From the NCBI GenBank assembly GCA_001465935.1, contig LNKV01000044.1, forward strand, positions 85,709 to 149,708: a stretch of 64,000 bases of DNA, read 5' to 3'. Below are positions 11,933 through 23,797 of the stretch, in pieces (position 1 is the first letter of the stretch; each line of letters starts with the position of its first letter). This DNA is from Clarireedia homoeocarpa (lineage: Eukaryota; Ascomycota; Leotiomycetes; Helotiales; Rutstroemiaceae). Under the pieces are notes generated by a model. It was given only the letters and a program-made list of their open reading frames with translations. It had not been told where the DNA came from and did no database searches. The translations under genes were made by a program, and so were the position numbers.

Positions 11933-13016
11933 GGGTTTTGATGTTAGTTTGGAGGGGGGTTTAGGTTAGTTTATGATGATGGGATTGGATTCTTGATTCT
12001 TGTAAGATATGTTGATATGATTTATGGAATTTGTGGTTGAGGAAATTGAAGTCCTCCGGCGGGTATATACATCTACAGTAGCTATGCTCCCTGGGACAGA
12101 AACAATACTAAACACGATTTGGTAACTGATACTCTGATTGGATTACATGTCTAAAATTTCCTTCGAATAATTTATCACCCAGAACATATAATCTGCTTGC
12201 GGTTTCTGCGCTGGGAAATGAGCTTGAAAGAATGGAAAGTATAGAGGAATGAATTATGGGTTACTCACTCACTCGACCGGGTTTCGAAAGATGGTATCAC
12301 CACCAATCTTTGGGAATAGCCTCAGTCAGATCTTCTCTTGTACTGTAGTCAATATAAATCAACTAAGTTTGGTCATTTGAAATACTTTAACATATTATCT
12401 TATCTTTCTGGTAAAACAGTTTTTGTCGGCATCAATTGATTCAACAGTAAGTTGTAATTATACGAATCATGAGTGTTTTGTTTAGATATATAGAAGAAAT
12501 ATATATGACGCTCCGCTGGCTCTCCGAGGGCCACTGCCGTGGAGGCAGAGTAGATTTCTTTCTACTTACAATTAACTAACGTACTGGATTCCCAGCGGGC
12601 GTTGCCGCCCCCTGGTAATTCAGTCCCATAAAATAGTTCTATGGTCTCCGGCCAAGCCGGCGGTGGAGGAAGTCTGTGCATAGCTTAGTAATGATACTAA
12701 ACCATACGTGAAATGTCCATGAACAATTAAAAGTCGACGGACGGAACCGAACATTCATCTTGCTGAAAGAGACGAGTTATACATAAGATCTATTGATTGG
12801 CAGATACTGACGACAGATTCTCCACCTTCCTCATTCACGTGGAAATGCAGCACAACAGTTTCCAGCATAGTAAATAACGCTGGGCTTTGGTGCTTTCAAC
12901 CGTTCTGATAGGAGTCCTGATAACCTTACGATTTCCTGATAGGGCGTTCATCACACCAACGGTTACACAAGTCTAAGGAAATCGGATTGGTAAAAGGGGT
13001 GGGGGAGTCGGGCAAA
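11933..13016. other. Intergenic region after the chitinase gene
   Basis: This gap holds the chitinase 3'UTR, one copy of the dispersed 40-bp repeat at 12507-12546, and the promoter of the following Zn2Cys6 gene. No open frame with a recognisable product was seen. Confidence 0.5.
12507..12546 (+). repeat. Dispersed 40-bp hairpin repeat, copy C
   Basis: This copy is identical to copy A over GACGCTCCGCTGGCTCTCCG through GTGGAGGC. It is a single copy, with no inverted partner within several hundred bases. Confidence 0.9.
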
Positions 13017-14816
13017 ATGAAGCGCGGATCTTTATCCATATCTACAATCACATCCACATCTACACGCGCATCTACATCCCCATCCACATCCGCATCCACA
13101 TCCTCATCCAAATCCTCATCCTCACCCCAAAGTGAAAATCAGGATCAGGTTGACCAACACGTCACGAAGAAATGGAGGAGGAGAGGCTTACCAAGGAGCA
13201 GGAATGGCTGTATTACTTGCAGGTGGGTGTGAGGAGAAGACACAAACAGACAGATCTACGCGAAGGTAACATCAAGGTTAACCAGCCCAAACAGGACCCG
13301 ACATGTAAAATGTGATGAGACAAGACCAGTTTGCAAACGATGCTTAGTTGCACGTTTTACTTGCGATGGTTACTCATCCAAAAGCCCTGATACGAAGGAC
13401 CGGCAAATTGGTCTTCGGAGGACAGCTCCCAAAGTTTTACCTAAACCTTCTCCTTCTCCGACCGCAGCTCTTTTCGTGCTGCCGAGCAATGTGACCTCGG
13501 GCGGAGACGCTCGATCTTTTGACTTCTTTCGATTAAGAACGGCTACTATGCTCTCTGGCTATTTTGATGCGGATTTCTGGACGGGAACGCTGCTACAAAT
13601 TGGTCTTTCGGATGCGACTGTATGGCATTCGGCCTTGGCATTGAGTTCTCTCCATGAGGAATCAATGGTACGAGCAGGGAAGCAGAATCGTTTCGCACGT
13701 GCTGAAGTAAGATCATTTGCGTTGAAGCATTACAATGAAGCTATAGGTCGCTTGGCCAGTCGAATATCCCATGACGGTGCCTCTAGAGATGTTGTTCTTG
13801 TGAGCTGCCTGCTTTTCGTATGCATCGAAAACATGTTGGGCAATGTTACCGCAGCTATAACTCATATTCACAGCGGCATGTCTCTTATCCGATCATGGGC
13901 CACGAAAAATAGTCAACCCACGAATGTACTAGAGGACACTCTTTCTCAACTGTTCGATCTCTTCAACCAGCATTCATTCATATATGGAAAGACAGTGGCA
14001 CCATCCAGGCAGCAAAAGTTCATCCACCAACAGGATAAGCCCCAAAAATTCAAAGATCTACACGAAGCTCATAGTTCTCTACAAATATTAAAGAATAATG
14101 CCCATGCAATGGCGATTCCATTTCGTATGAAGCCACCCAATCCAGACGCTGCATGGTGGGCGGAACGAAAAGCAGAATTTGAATCAGTAAAAGAACAAGT
14201 TCCTAGATGGGTATCTGCTTTTGAGAATCTTCTTGAAAGGCCCGAGATGGCAACGTTGAACAAAAAGGATAAGCGTGCTGCTTCATATCTTCGGAATCAA
14301 TTCAGTTTGGCTACGACCTGGGTTAACAATGCCGTATTCACCACGGAACTTGGTTATGATTCTTTTTTGAATATCTATACTAACATCGTTGATGTTGCCG
14401 AGAAAGCACTTGACAAGGATTACACCGAAGATCCAGTGACATATTCGCTCCAGGTACATGATTTCGCCGCTCAGTACATGACTGCAATAAAATGTAGAAA
14501 TCCTACAGTTCGTCGAAAGGCCTTGGACGTTATGAAGCGGTGTCCACGGAGACATGGATTCTGGGACTCAAGGTTGATGATATGGATCGTGGAAAAGGTC
14601 ATCGAGTTTGAGGAAGAAGGTCTTGGTGACTTGAAGGACTCGACTGGAGATATTATACCAGATAACTGGGCGAGGATTGTTTCTGTGGTGATTGAGGCAG
14701 AGCAAGGCGATGAAGTTGATCAGGGTAATTTGGTTACCTTTGTCCGACAAGCGGATGGGCGGCTTCCGGAACACTGGGGTGTGAAGAGTGAAAGATACGA
14801 TCCATCGAAAGGTTGA
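13017..14816 (+). CDS. Zn2Cys6 (binuclear cluster) transcription factor, 575 aa
   Basis: This is a nuclear DNA-binding regulator. Two exons (13017-13222, 13295-14816) join in phase to 575 residues. The start chosen is the first ATG (MKRGSLSIST). Residues 5-45 are a Ser/Thr-rich low-complexity tract encoded by a TCCACATC-like microsatellite. The intron falls inside the zinc cluster, which reassembles as C65-x2-C68-x6-C75-x6-C82-x2-C85-x6-C92. Basic KKWRRR precedes it. The remaining roughly 480 residues are a helical fungal-specific domain that recalls the Fungal_trans_2 / UPC2-like class (FFRLRTATMLSGYFDADFWT, ALALSSLHEE), with no extra DNA-binding motif. Nothing in the position names its targets; it lies 3.4 kb from the metabolic gene set downstream. 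Confidence 0.9.
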
Positions 14817-15434
14817 GCATCAGTGGAGAGATCGTGTTGTCTTTTATTGTGTGTACTTCTAGGATGATCGATTTCATCGACCACGTCTGAACACTTCGGT
14901 ATTTCGCCCGATTTAGCACGATATCATGATGCCGTTGGGTGAGGCTCCGAAGATTCAACAAGTTTATAATTGGGGAAACTTGTACATACTATACTCCCCT
15001 TTTTTTCGGATCGAAAGTTTGTTAACTTATCTAATAAAGCACTACGCTTTGGTGGAACTACATATGACTCTCGCGACTACGTTATGTGCATACGCACAGG
15101 AAGATATCTGGCGAACGCTGTCCATCGACAATAGCAGATTTTCTAGCAAACTACATCCTTATTCTGCTGCAGAGTTCCCTGTCTTTTTGGTTAGGATGAT
15201 ATACTCCCTGGGCCTTTGGAATAACCAGATATGTCTGATGGATGTTAGATCGAATCAGCCTCATTCTGAACGCCAAGGAGATTTTCACTGGATGTCACGA
15301 TAATACATATGCGAACTCGATATATCCACAAAATGCACGAAGTAATATTTAATTCATAAACAATTCGACTCTTTAACTGTTCGACTTTTCGACCCGTTTC
15401 AAATATCTTTATCTGATCAGTTGTGTACTTCTGT
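14817..15434. other. Intergenic region
   Basis: This is the tail-to-tail gap between the Zn2Cys6 gene and the TM protein gene. A 125-codon open frame (14926-15303) has no recognisable features and is probably chance. Confidence 0.5.
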
Positions 15435-16943
15435 TCAACCACACAAAAACTTACCCCTCATCCCCTTCTTCTTCCACTCCCTTTCACTTCTCGCCTTCCT
15501 CAATCTCTCCCACTTGTCATACGGGTCATCACCCTCCGCCGGCCCCCACATGCTTCCCAACCGCGGCTGCTTTACCCCATACCGGTGCAACTCGTACTGT
15601 CCCTCCCTACTCGGCGGTCCGTAATCCCCAAACAAATACCCATAATACCCATACTGATCCCACTCGCCATTCCACCCGCCCAGCGACCACGGCATGTAGA
15701 AGTGATCGAGCGGGTTTCTCCAGACGGTATGCAAAGGGAACCAACCGATTTCCCTATCTTTCCACAGAGACCATAACCCCGAGCCAGACGACGCAGCAGA
15801 AGAAGACGGATACGTAAACGGAACGAGGAATATCAACGTCCCGAACAACACGACGAATCCGATAAAGAGATCAAAGGCCTCGGACCAGCGCCGTCGCTGC
15901 AAGAGACAGTTTGCGCAGAGCCGCCGAGACGTCGCGTGGATGATGCGCAGCCGATCTTTCCGCGCGGAGGCATACACGGCGGCTTTCCGCTCGCGGGACC
16001 ATGGGGATGCAGGCCAGGGAGGGAAGGCACTGCCTTGCGGGGAGTGGTACGCGTATGTGGATGCGGATGCGGATGCGTCTTCTGCTCCTGCTCCTCCTCC
16101 TGCGACGCGCGTGTGCGTTACGCGTTGCGGGAGGATGTGTTTGCAGGAATAGGTGATTTTGACGAGGAGGTCCTCGGGGAGTGCTGGAGGTGCAATAGGA
16201 GGGTTGTGGGATTTGGGGGTTAGGAGAAGTTGGATTTCGGGCGGTGGAGGAGGGGCACCGGCACCATCAGAGTTAGGTTTGCGGGTGGAGCGGTGGTGAT
16301 GGTGCGGGAGAATGGGCTTCCAGTTCCAAGGCGGGGACCAGAACCATGACCATGATGCTGTCTGTGGTCTTCTTCGCGTTTCGGGAACCGATGAGCTAAG
16401 ATTCCCACCCCCTGTCAACGAATCCGGCTTGTCCTTACCTCTATTCCTCAACCCATCTCCTCGTACCCGTGCACGTGCGCGTGCTTCGGATGATGCGACA
16501 TCGCTTCTTGGTCTTGACACCGAGACCCCGCTCGCGAATGCGGATGCGTCGTCGGGAGTGATCCTCACAGGTGCTGGGACGGGCGCGATGCGTCGGCGTG
16601 TGGGGATTGAGGGGGTGGGGTTGATATTGGGGGGCGGTTTTCCTTGCGTCTGGATTTTAACACTCGGGGCGGAGGTGGGGTCATTGTCTTCGGCGGATGA
16701 GGAGGAGGAGGAGGTGATGGCTTGTTCGGTGCTTCTGGATTGGGGGCGTCGGGTTAGAGATGCGGGTGTGGAGAGGGAGCTGTGGATGGATGTGGCGCTT
16801 TGAGAGGAATGACGGGTTGAGGGGCGGCGCGCGCGCGCGGGAGGGTTGGGATTGGGATATGTGGTGTTGGTGTGGGTAGAGGGATCGGTGATTGGAGGTG
16901 GGATTTGAGTGGGGATTGGGCTGGGTTTGAGGGTGGTGGACAT
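15435..16943 (-). CDS. Hypothetical Pro/Ser/Arg-rich single-pass membrane protein
   Basis: This is an intronless 502-codon frame that I do not recognise as a named family. The N-terminal ~200 residues are disordered and rich in Pro, Ser, Thr and Arg, with RARARVRG-like clusters. A middle segment has paired cysteines (YSCKHILPQRV; LCANCLLQRRRW). One strong transmembrane helix lies at about residues 357-377 (FDLFIGFVVLFGTLIFLVPF). The C-terminal ~125 residues are aromatic- and Gly-rich (WSLGGWNGEWDQYGYYGYLFGDYG) and end with a basic, charged helix. This architecture suggests an endomembrane or plasma-membrane protein with a cytosolic tail. The ATG at 16943 follows a clean leader. Long antisense frames here are GC-driven shadows. 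Confidence 0.7.
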   Translation of the reverse strand: MSTTLKPSPIPTQIPPPITDPSTHTNTTYPNPNPPARARRPSTRHSSQSATSIHSSLSTPASLTRRPQSRSTEQAITSSSSSSAEDNDPTSAPSVKIQTQGKPPPNINPTPSIPTRRRIAPVPAPVRITPDDASAFASGVSVSRPRSDVASSEARARARVRGDGLRNRGKDKPDSLTGGGNLSSSVPETRRRPQTASWSWFWSPPWNWKPILPHHHHRSTRKPNSDGAGAPPPPPEIQLLLTPKSHNPPIAPPALPEDLLVKITYSCKHILPQRVTHTRVAGGGAGAEDASASASTYAYHSPQGSAFPPWPASPWSRERKAAVYASARKDRLRIIHATSRRLCANCLLQRRRWSEAFDLFIGFVVLFGTLIFLVPFTYPSSSAASSGSGLWSLWKDREIGWFPLHTVWRNPLDHFYMPWSLGGWNGEWDQYGYYGYLFGDYGPPSREGQYELHRYGVKQPRLGSMWGPAEGDDPYDKWERLRKARSEREWKKKGMRGKFLCG

Positions 16944-17739
16944 CTTTTATTTTTTTGGCTGGTGTTGGATTAGATTGAATTGATGCTGGCTGGGTGGGTA
17001 TAGTCAAGTTGACTTGCTTTGCTTTCTGGAGCGGCTCTTTACTATCTCACTCTTGACTTTTGTGTGTGAGAGAGAGAGGGGGGGGAAGGATCTTGACAGT
17101 TCCTGGAAAGATGTACTGTAAAGCAATCAACCGAGCTGCCTCTGGAATGTATCTACAGTATCTTTCTTTGAAACACAGCAGCAAGCTTAACTTTTCCAAG
17201 AAAGAAAATAACTTCTTTGATCTCAAGCCGTCGTCGTTTCGTCAACGAAACAAAGAGAATAAATACTACAGTACATATGAATTAATACGATTCCGGCAGT
17301 TTGAGCAAAATCTCCGTCTTCTTTATTACAGGTTTCATCGGCAAGGTTATAATTATTTAATTTTTCTTCCTTTAATATAATTATAATATTACACAAATCA
17401 TAGGAAGTAATGCCCTTGTAGGTGTCATATGTTGCAACACAAATATTATATTTTACTCTTTTCCTTAATTCATTTTGATTTTCTTCTCTGACTTTCGATT
17501 CATGCCAAGCACAATCTTTACTGTATCTACTTTTTCATCTCGAAAGCAGGGGATATCAGTAGAATGTATGCTCGATGCTGGTGGAGCTAGTGAGGCTCCT
17601 TGAATGACAGGTCTGATAAGACAAGACGATGTAGGCAGGGTATTTATGATGTGAATAATAAATATCGGCGATGGCTATCCAGGCCTCTGCAAGGCCATCG
17701 GTGATAAACTTACTACTCGTATATAAACAGAAATAGTCT

Positions 17740-17780
17740 GCCTCCACGGCAGTGGCCCTCGGAGAGCCAGCGGAGCGTCT
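17740..17780 (-). repeat. Dispersed 40-bp hairpin repeat, copy D (inverted)
   Basis: This is the exact reverse complement of copy A. It is paired with copy E 24 bp downstream but in the opposite arrangement to A/B: the AGACGC ends face each other. Confidence 0.9.
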
Positions 17781-17804
17781 GTCTATAGAGCTATCATCTA
17801 ATAT

Positions 17805-17844
17805 GACGCTCTGCTGGCTCTCCGAGGGCCACTGCCGTGGAGAC
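17805..17844 (+). repeat. Dispersed 40-bp hairpin repeat, copy E
   Basis: This matches copy A with CTCCGCTGG changed to CTCTGCTGG and the end GGAGGC changed to GGAGAC. Both are C-to-T or G-to-A transitions. Confidence 0.9.
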
Positions 17845-18263
17845 AGAATATTGCTGCAGATATACCAGGTTTCTGTTCCTGTTTCTGTTTCTGTTTCTGT
17901 TTCTCTAGCCTCTGCTTCTCCTCTGCATGTAAATACAAACGGATCTTTTTGGCATATCGTCCTGTACCTCTAAATGATGCCCTTGTTCTATACGTTTAAT
18001 GATTTCTTTGAAGTGGTGCCCCTTTAGCTTGTAATGCTTCTTGGTGATTGGCAATGAGGTCCTAGATTGCATGGAGGGGTTCTGGACAACAAAATTTTGA
18101 GTATACTTTGCTCGAAATCGACGGCTGTCTAGTAGCAGATTCTTCTTTCTGCATCAAGCTCTCTGAAGCCCTTAAATACAAGTTCTAGGATCACTCAAGT
18201 CTACTCGCACCATGACCAAAAATTATACGCTTTCTTTGGCATTCCCCTCCAGTGCAATAGGAA

Positions 18264-19392
18264 TCAGTATAATTTAGTCGTCATCAAGCGCTGATATTCT
18301 AGCGCCGTGATCTCGTCATACTTGGCTGGATTCTTCGAGGATACAAACTCAGGGAGCGGACCAGCAGAGATGTCACGGCTCGCCTTGAAAAAGAAGACGA
18401 CGGAGTGACGCTCTGGTAAAATGCCCTCCGTGCTAGCTTTATGACTCGGAGGTGCTGTGACCTGGTGAAGGCCAGCTGTGATTACGTCGTTAGTCCATCG
18501 CTGGAACGTATTGCTAATGTTGACGATCATTTCCCTGGGTTTGCTTGACCCTTGAGGGGTAGGCGTCACCGGAACGAAGGTCCCTGGCCGACTTCGATCC
18601 TCCAGTTCAAGGCCCCCGACGTGATCCTGGAATAGTAATGTGATGATACCAAAGTCCGTGTGGGGCCAGGTGCGCTTGACTCGACCATCTGCCAGTCTCT
18701 CTACTGATACTGGAGGGTAGTGATTCAGACGGATCTCGCTGGCGGCCTTGTGGCAGCGCTGCACTAATGTGCCGGGTGCTAAGTCCAGACCCATTTCCAT
18801 ACATGCCATGATACTGATTGAAATCGCCTGGCAGACTTGATAAGTTTCTTCTAAGAATAACCGAAAGCCTGGGGCGGCATTCTCGCGGGGCCACTTGTTC
18901 GGGTATTCAGAGTCGTTGAGCGGTCCAGCATCGAAGTGCTCCTTCGCCCATGGAAAAAGATTAAGTGAGCCTTTGTCTCAAGTCAAGAAGAATTAAGGAA
19001 CTTACACGTTCATCAGTAAGCTCATCGGCATTGCGGTTCCGGATGTTGTCCTCTCGAAGCTTAGAAGTCTGCTCCGAGCCCACCCGGCTCCAGCCACGTT
19101 GAAGGTGTCGCCCGCGGACACATACAATCTCGTTCTTCACATCTTCGGGGATCTGAAAGAACTTTTTGGACTTTTGAGAGCTGGTTAGAACGCACAGCTT
19201 ATGGGAAACATAGTAGATGGGGCCTACCCAATCGAGGGATGCATCGATAGTTTCATCTTTGATACCCGGATTTATGAGCTTGACAAAGCCATGATCCTTA
19301 AAAGATTGGACCATTTCTCTACCAAGCTTCTTCTTCTCATGCTCTGATCCGAAATAGAAGGTGGAGAAGTCTAAAGTAGGAAGGCTAGTCAT
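18264..19392 (-). CDS. 2-oxoglutarate/Fe(II)-dependent oxygenase (isopenicillin N synthase-like), copy 1
   Basis: This is a non-haem iron dioxygenase of the DIOX_N + 2OG-FeII_Oxy family; such enzymes hydroxylate, desaturate or cyclise small molecules. Three exons (19228-19392, 19006-19170, 18264-18941; minus strand) are all phase 0 and give 335 residues. The N-terminal DIOX_N part has FKDHGFVKLINPGI. The catalytic core shows HTDFG (first His and Asp iron ligands), GLHQVT (distal His) and ERHSVVFF (the R-x-S 2-oxoglutarate anchor), so it looks active. A TATATAAAG box lies 90 bp upstream (19481-19490). It is paralogous to the gene at 24866 and has the same intron positions. It heads a metabolic gene set with a transporter and methyltransferase. 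The substrate is unknown. Confidence 0.92.
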
Positions 19393-20658
19393 CTTGATAG
19401 TGTTGTGTTTGAAATGGAATGTCTGTAAAGCGACACAGTAATCTGTATGTACATCGACTCCCCATCTAAAACGATAGCCAACTTTATATAGTTGATAAAG
19501 CCTGAGAAGGTGTAGAATGTGCTTTCATGAATCTCCTCTACGGCTTCATGTCGGGGAGCGGTGACTGAACAAACATACATCGATGTTGAATGCATTGCTG
19601 CAAGATTCTAGGAAAGGTATAAAGTACGAGCTTTAAGCGGCTTTGGTTTATCAATTCCTCGATTGGCAAATTTGCATGGCGGAAACTAGAATCGGATACG
19701 AGTGATCTCGATTGTTGCGAATGCGATTTGATAAATTCCTATCATTTGTTTTGCGATGTTCATCACGCCACTGTCACCGTTCCTTAGTACTGCGGCTATT
19801 CAACAGCGAATGCCCCCGCGTTCGCGTAATTATATCCTCAAAACTGTAAAGATTAGCAGTGCAGTATATGCACCAAACAAGGGTGCTCCAATGTGACATG
19901 TGAAACGCGAGGTGAGAAATAGATCTGCCTGATCTGCCACATAATCTGACAGGCGTATTTCCCACTAATCTGACAAGAATACCAGCCACCTAATCCGGCT
20001 GAACTTGCGGGAGCTAGGATGGATTTAACAGTATATGCATGTGTGTTGATTATTAAAGACTGCAGAGCCTATGGGCTCTTGATGAAGGGTTTACATCACG
20101 CTGGATGATTAAGCAACTTCTGGCAAAACTACTCACCATTCGACGAATCCTGTATGCGGACTTAGCACATACTACAGTTCGCCAGTTTTACATCCTCAGT
20201 GCAGTGCATTTCGATATACCCTCAAACAGCGCTAGCTTGTCACATTCCGCAGTACTTACAGCATTAGCCAAGGCAGATGTTAAAGGTAGGGAATCAAGAA
20301 TGCCTGTTATCAACACCCTTGTCAGCCTGACCATGATGCAGAAAGGAGCCCAACTCCACTTGCCGTAGCGGCAGCCTGCCTATTTGACCATTTCAAGAGC
20401 TTGAAACTAACTCGTAACTTACTGCAAGTAGTGAAACTAAGCCCATCGCGTCATACAGGTAGCCACTACTGCGAAAACTTAAAAGTGACGCCACTTCTGG
20501 AGGAATGACGATCTGGGCTTATATTTGGTTTCACATGTACGGCTATGTGATTATTGAAAATAATACTATTTTCGAACAGATATACCGACGATCATGAGCT
20601 AATGGTCTTACTAGACCTTTGAGGCTCTTCCCTCTTCTTTAGGCCATACAACCGATTT
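19393..20658. other. Intergenic region between oxygenase 1 and the transporter
   Basis: This contains the oxygenase promoter, with a TATA box (TATATAAAGT, minus strand) at 19481-19490 inside an imperfect palindrome CTTTATATAGTTGATAAAG. It also contains repeated TCTGACAGG/TCTGACAAG and CTGCCTGATCTGCC words near 19920-19980. No gene was recognised. Confidence 0.5.
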
Positions 20659-22124
20659 CTACCACTTGATTCTCCAATTCCAGCCTTTGACCTGTATCCG
20701 AACACATAGAAAACACAGTGCAGCGGCTAAGTAACTGGCTGCCGTATAGATAACGACACCGAAATATCTTGCTTTACCTGTAGCACCCGTTGCATTAAGA
20801 AGACCTCCTGCAACCGGAATACTTATCAAACAGCCGAAAGCTACTACTGTGAAACAGGTGGTATAGTATCGCCCGTATTCCTGAATCTCACAGAGCTGGC
20901 CTAGACAGATTGGTGCTAAGCTAGTATTCGAGCCACTTACAAATCCAAATAGAATTGTGAAAGTAACCAGAAGACCTATGCTAGACAAATCTTGAACAAG
21001 AACATCTGGCAAGAAAAAGCAGGCGACGGATAACATGCAGAGGGTCAGGGATATGACCATGGTGTTGTATCGACCGAATCGATCAGCCATGTTGCCTGCT
21101 ATGCACCGACCAATACAAGAGGCAGAGTTAATAACAGCAAGAAGCTGGAACGCGAATGCCGCGTTGCCGGTCAAGAGTTCATCCTGTGGCAGACCTTGTC
21201 TGTCCAAGTAATATCTCGGGATGTAGGTCATGGGCACCAGATAAGCCATATCTGTAAGGAACACCCCCACAGTTGTCAACGACATGGCTCCCGTCCCATC
21301 TATGAAGATTGTTGGATCTGGCAAAGTATCGCGCCATGTAGTTTGAAGTCCATTTCGTGGCGGGACTCTGCTTTGGCAAAGCGCCACGCTGGCAAGACAA
21401 GGGAAGACTAGGATCAAGCCAAGAGCTCGAATAGACCATGCCCATCCAATCTGAGGAAGGAGGGATTGCATCATGAGTGGGAAAATTATGCCACCGAAAC
21501 TGCCACCTGTAAATGCAATCCCACTCGCAAGTCCGCGACGTTTAGAGAACCAGTGAGCCACAGAACCCATCGACGGAGTAATGAGGAGAGACGAGCCAGT
21601 CCCAGTCAAAACTGAGAATGCCAGTATAAATTGATAGTACTCTATGCAAGTGAGGTTAGTAAGTAAGCATATTTGAGATGATCCCGGTTATCCATGCCGA
21701 TCTGAAGCATGGCAGTCCGAATAGACGCTGACTCACCTGTACATAGACTAAGCATGAAAATGCCGACGAGGGTGCAAATGCTGCCTGCGGTCAACAGTCC
21801 ACGCGGACCTCTCGCATCAAAGGTTGGACCAACCATCATCCCACCGAAGAAGGTCATGAAGGCGTAGATACCGAATATCCAGCCAATAGTACTTGGGGAT
21901 TCTTGGGTTAGAATCTCTTTCGAAATGTATGCCTCGAATACTCCAGTCGAATTGTATACGCCAAGTGACGCGACCCAGCCGCACCAAGCACCTAGTACCA
22001 CCAGCCAAGCTGTCAGACCACCCTCCGGATAAGTGACATCGGTTTCGACCTGCGCTAGATCTGCTGATGCAGGAAAGGATGATGAGCGCTCGGGAAGAGA
22101 AAGGGGAGGGTCAGCATCCTCCAT
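20659..22124 (-). CDS. MFS monocarboxylate-type (MCT/SLC16-like) transporter
   Basis: This is a plasma-membrane major facilitator transporter of the fungal MCT group, which exports or imports organic acids and secondary metabolites. Two exons (21737-22124 and 20659-21641; minus strand) join in phase to 456 residues. The start is MEDADPPLSLPERS; an upstream in-frame ATG exists but adds an unlike segment. The cytosolic N-tail leads to YPEGGLTAWLVVLGAWCG, the conserved MCT signature at TM1. TM1-TM12 follow, with the loop GSVAHWFSKRRGLASGIAFTGG typical of TM4-5 in this family and an ADRFGRY segment in the second half. The intron carries a perfect TACTAAC branch site. It shares a 1.0-kb divergent promoter with the methyltransferase gene and sits between the two oxygenases, which suggests it moves the substrate or product of that set. 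Confidence 0.93.
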
Positions 22125-23161
22125 CGCGGTATTATTGCTCTGTTGTGAGCAAGGGGAAATCTTCAGATGTCGATAACATGCTAATTTCGCTTTTTCGGCG
22201 AGATTAGCTATTTGGGGCATATTCCGTGTACCGCTATCGATACGCACGAGGATGACTCGAGGCTGTGAAAGTATGCTCTCTAAACCATATAATCCTGATC
22301 AGAAAACAGGAAGAAGGCTACATCGACTCTTTGAAAGATGTAAGAGCGAAGCAGGGAAATTATGGAAGCCGGCAGCCAAATTTAGTACTCTATGTCCACA
22401 CGCCAATAGCTCATATAAGTAGACCCAATATGATTGGAAAGTAGAGTACCATCGGCCCATGCATTGCTTTGGTGGCAGCAAGGTTAGCCCAATGATTTGT
22501 ACTTTAATAAGCCTGCATCATGACGAAAGAGGCGGTAAAGCTGCAGCAAACAATTATCGAGAATCGTCTTTCCCATCTCAAAATACAGTAGGATTGGCCC
22601 CCCCAGGTTCATGCTTATCTTGACAAGGTACTGTAGTCTTATTAAAGTAAAATGTGTACAGTAAGCAAAATCTCCAGATTTTCTCGGCAGCAGACAGTCT
22701 TGAAGCGTTGCATTAACCCTAGACTATTCCGAGAATACATTGCTTGAGTTTGTACTTTGATCTACCGAATAACTTTCACAACAGGGAAAGAGATAGTAGT
22801 TTGCTAGTCCTTTGTTTTTGCTGTTCTTCTGCAGATCATACTCTTAAGTAGCAATTGCCGGCGGGTTCGGGTAAGCAGGGGTACGTACTATATAAGCGTA
22901 GCTTGGCCGACCAGGTATGTAATGACGCGCCCAACTCTGTATTCTAACTAGGGTATTTCCCGGTGCTCCAACCTATGGTCTGGCTAATGGCTTTTGGATT
23001 GACAACAATGAGCGAAACTTTTTGCGTGATCTGTATACTCCAATGGCACCTACTACTTCTAAGTGCAGAGAAATCCGCTTCGATAATTCTGTTCCCAAGC
23101 CAAGTCCCTTCCTCCATTACTCTTCAAAAATTCTACAGCTAAATCCTTTCGAAACCTCAAT
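22125..23161. promoter_or_regulatory. Divergent promoter, MFS transporter / methyltransferase
   Basis: This is the 1.04-kb head-to-head region. A TATATAA box at 22889-22895 faces the methyltransferase gene and lies just after a CCGGCGGGTTCGG stretch at about 22858, a CGG-type sequence that a Zn2Cys6 regulator could bind. Binding is inferred only. Confidence 0.45.
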
Positions 23162-23797
23162 ATGACAACGGCAACAGTAGATGCGCTCGTTGACCGAGTC
23201 CGCAGTCTCAGTCGCGATGACTGTCAGAGTCTCTACGCGCAGTGGGCTTCCACCTATGACCATGATGTCTTAGGTTCCCAAAAATATGTCGCTCCATCTA
23301 TCATTGCGCAGATAGCTCTCGGATTTCCTAGCCACGTGAGAGGAGCCATATTAGATGCCGGTTGTGGAACTGGACTTGTGGGAGCGTATCTTATGCGAGG
23401 CGGCGCGACCACTATTGATGGCTTTGATCTATCTCCTGCTATGCTCAAAGTAGCAGAACAGAGTGGTGCATATCGAAGTCTCATACTAGGAGACTTGACC
23501 AAGCCAATTGCTCGGCCGGACGAGACGTATGATATTGTGACATGCGTCGGCACTTTTACGCATGGTCATGTTGGTCCCGATCCTGCTCTTAGGGAATTTG
23601 CTCGGGTCACCACTGAGAACGGTCTTATTATTGCTACTATTCTTGATGAAATTTGGCAATCAGGGGGCTACAAAGCCGAAGTTGAGAAGCTGGAGAGAGA
23701 AGGACTTGTGGAGGTGGTCAGTGTAGAGTCCAAAGACTACAGGGAGGGACGTGACCAAGCAAGTGTAATTATTCTGAGAAAGAGGAGTAGCGCTTGA
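23162..23797 (+). CDS. SAM-dependent class I methyltransferase
   Basis: This single-exon gene encodes a 211-residue enzyme that would transfer a methyl group from S-adenosylmethionine. Motif I, ILDAGCGTGLVGAYL, lies at about residues 63-77, followed by the acidic motif II IDGFDLSPAML. A post-I motif region (ILGDLTKPI, YDIVTCVGTFTHGHVGP) and the late strand GLIIATILDEIW complete the fold. The shape (helical cap DDCQSLYAQWASTYDHDV, then Rossmann core) resembles the Williams-Beuren region protein 27-like methyltransferases often found near fungal metabolic genes. The ATG at 23162 directly follows CCTCAAT. Its transcription diverges from the MFS transporter, consistent with co-regulation. The substrate is not evident. 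Confidence 0.9.
   Translation: MTTATVDALVDRVRSLSRDDCQSLYAQWASTYDHDVLGSQKYVAPSIIAQIALGFPSHVRGAILDAGCGTGLVGAYLMRGGATTIDGFDLSPAMLKVAEQSGAYRSLILGDLTKPIARPDETYDIVTCVGTFTHGHVGPDPALREFARVTTENGLIIATILDEIWQSGGYKAEVEKLEREGLVEVVSVESKDYREGRDQASVIILRKRSSA

Larger units (their letters stand above)
16944..18263. other. Intergenic region with AT-rich segment and inverted repeat pair
   Basis: This contains the promoter of the TM protein gene, an AT-rich stretch at about 17330-17480 and the D/E inverted pair of the dispersed repeat at 17740-17844. It also contains a short (TTTCTG)n tract near 17875-17905. No supportable coding region was found. Confidence 0.5.

Noticed and set aside
14926..15303. 125-codon plus-strand frame after the first Zn2Cys6 gene
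   Set aside because: It has no recognisable domain and lies in likely 3'UTR sequence.
20105..20368. 87-codon frame between oxygenase 1 and the transporter
   Set aside because: Short, no homology signal, no splice extension that lengthens it convincingly.
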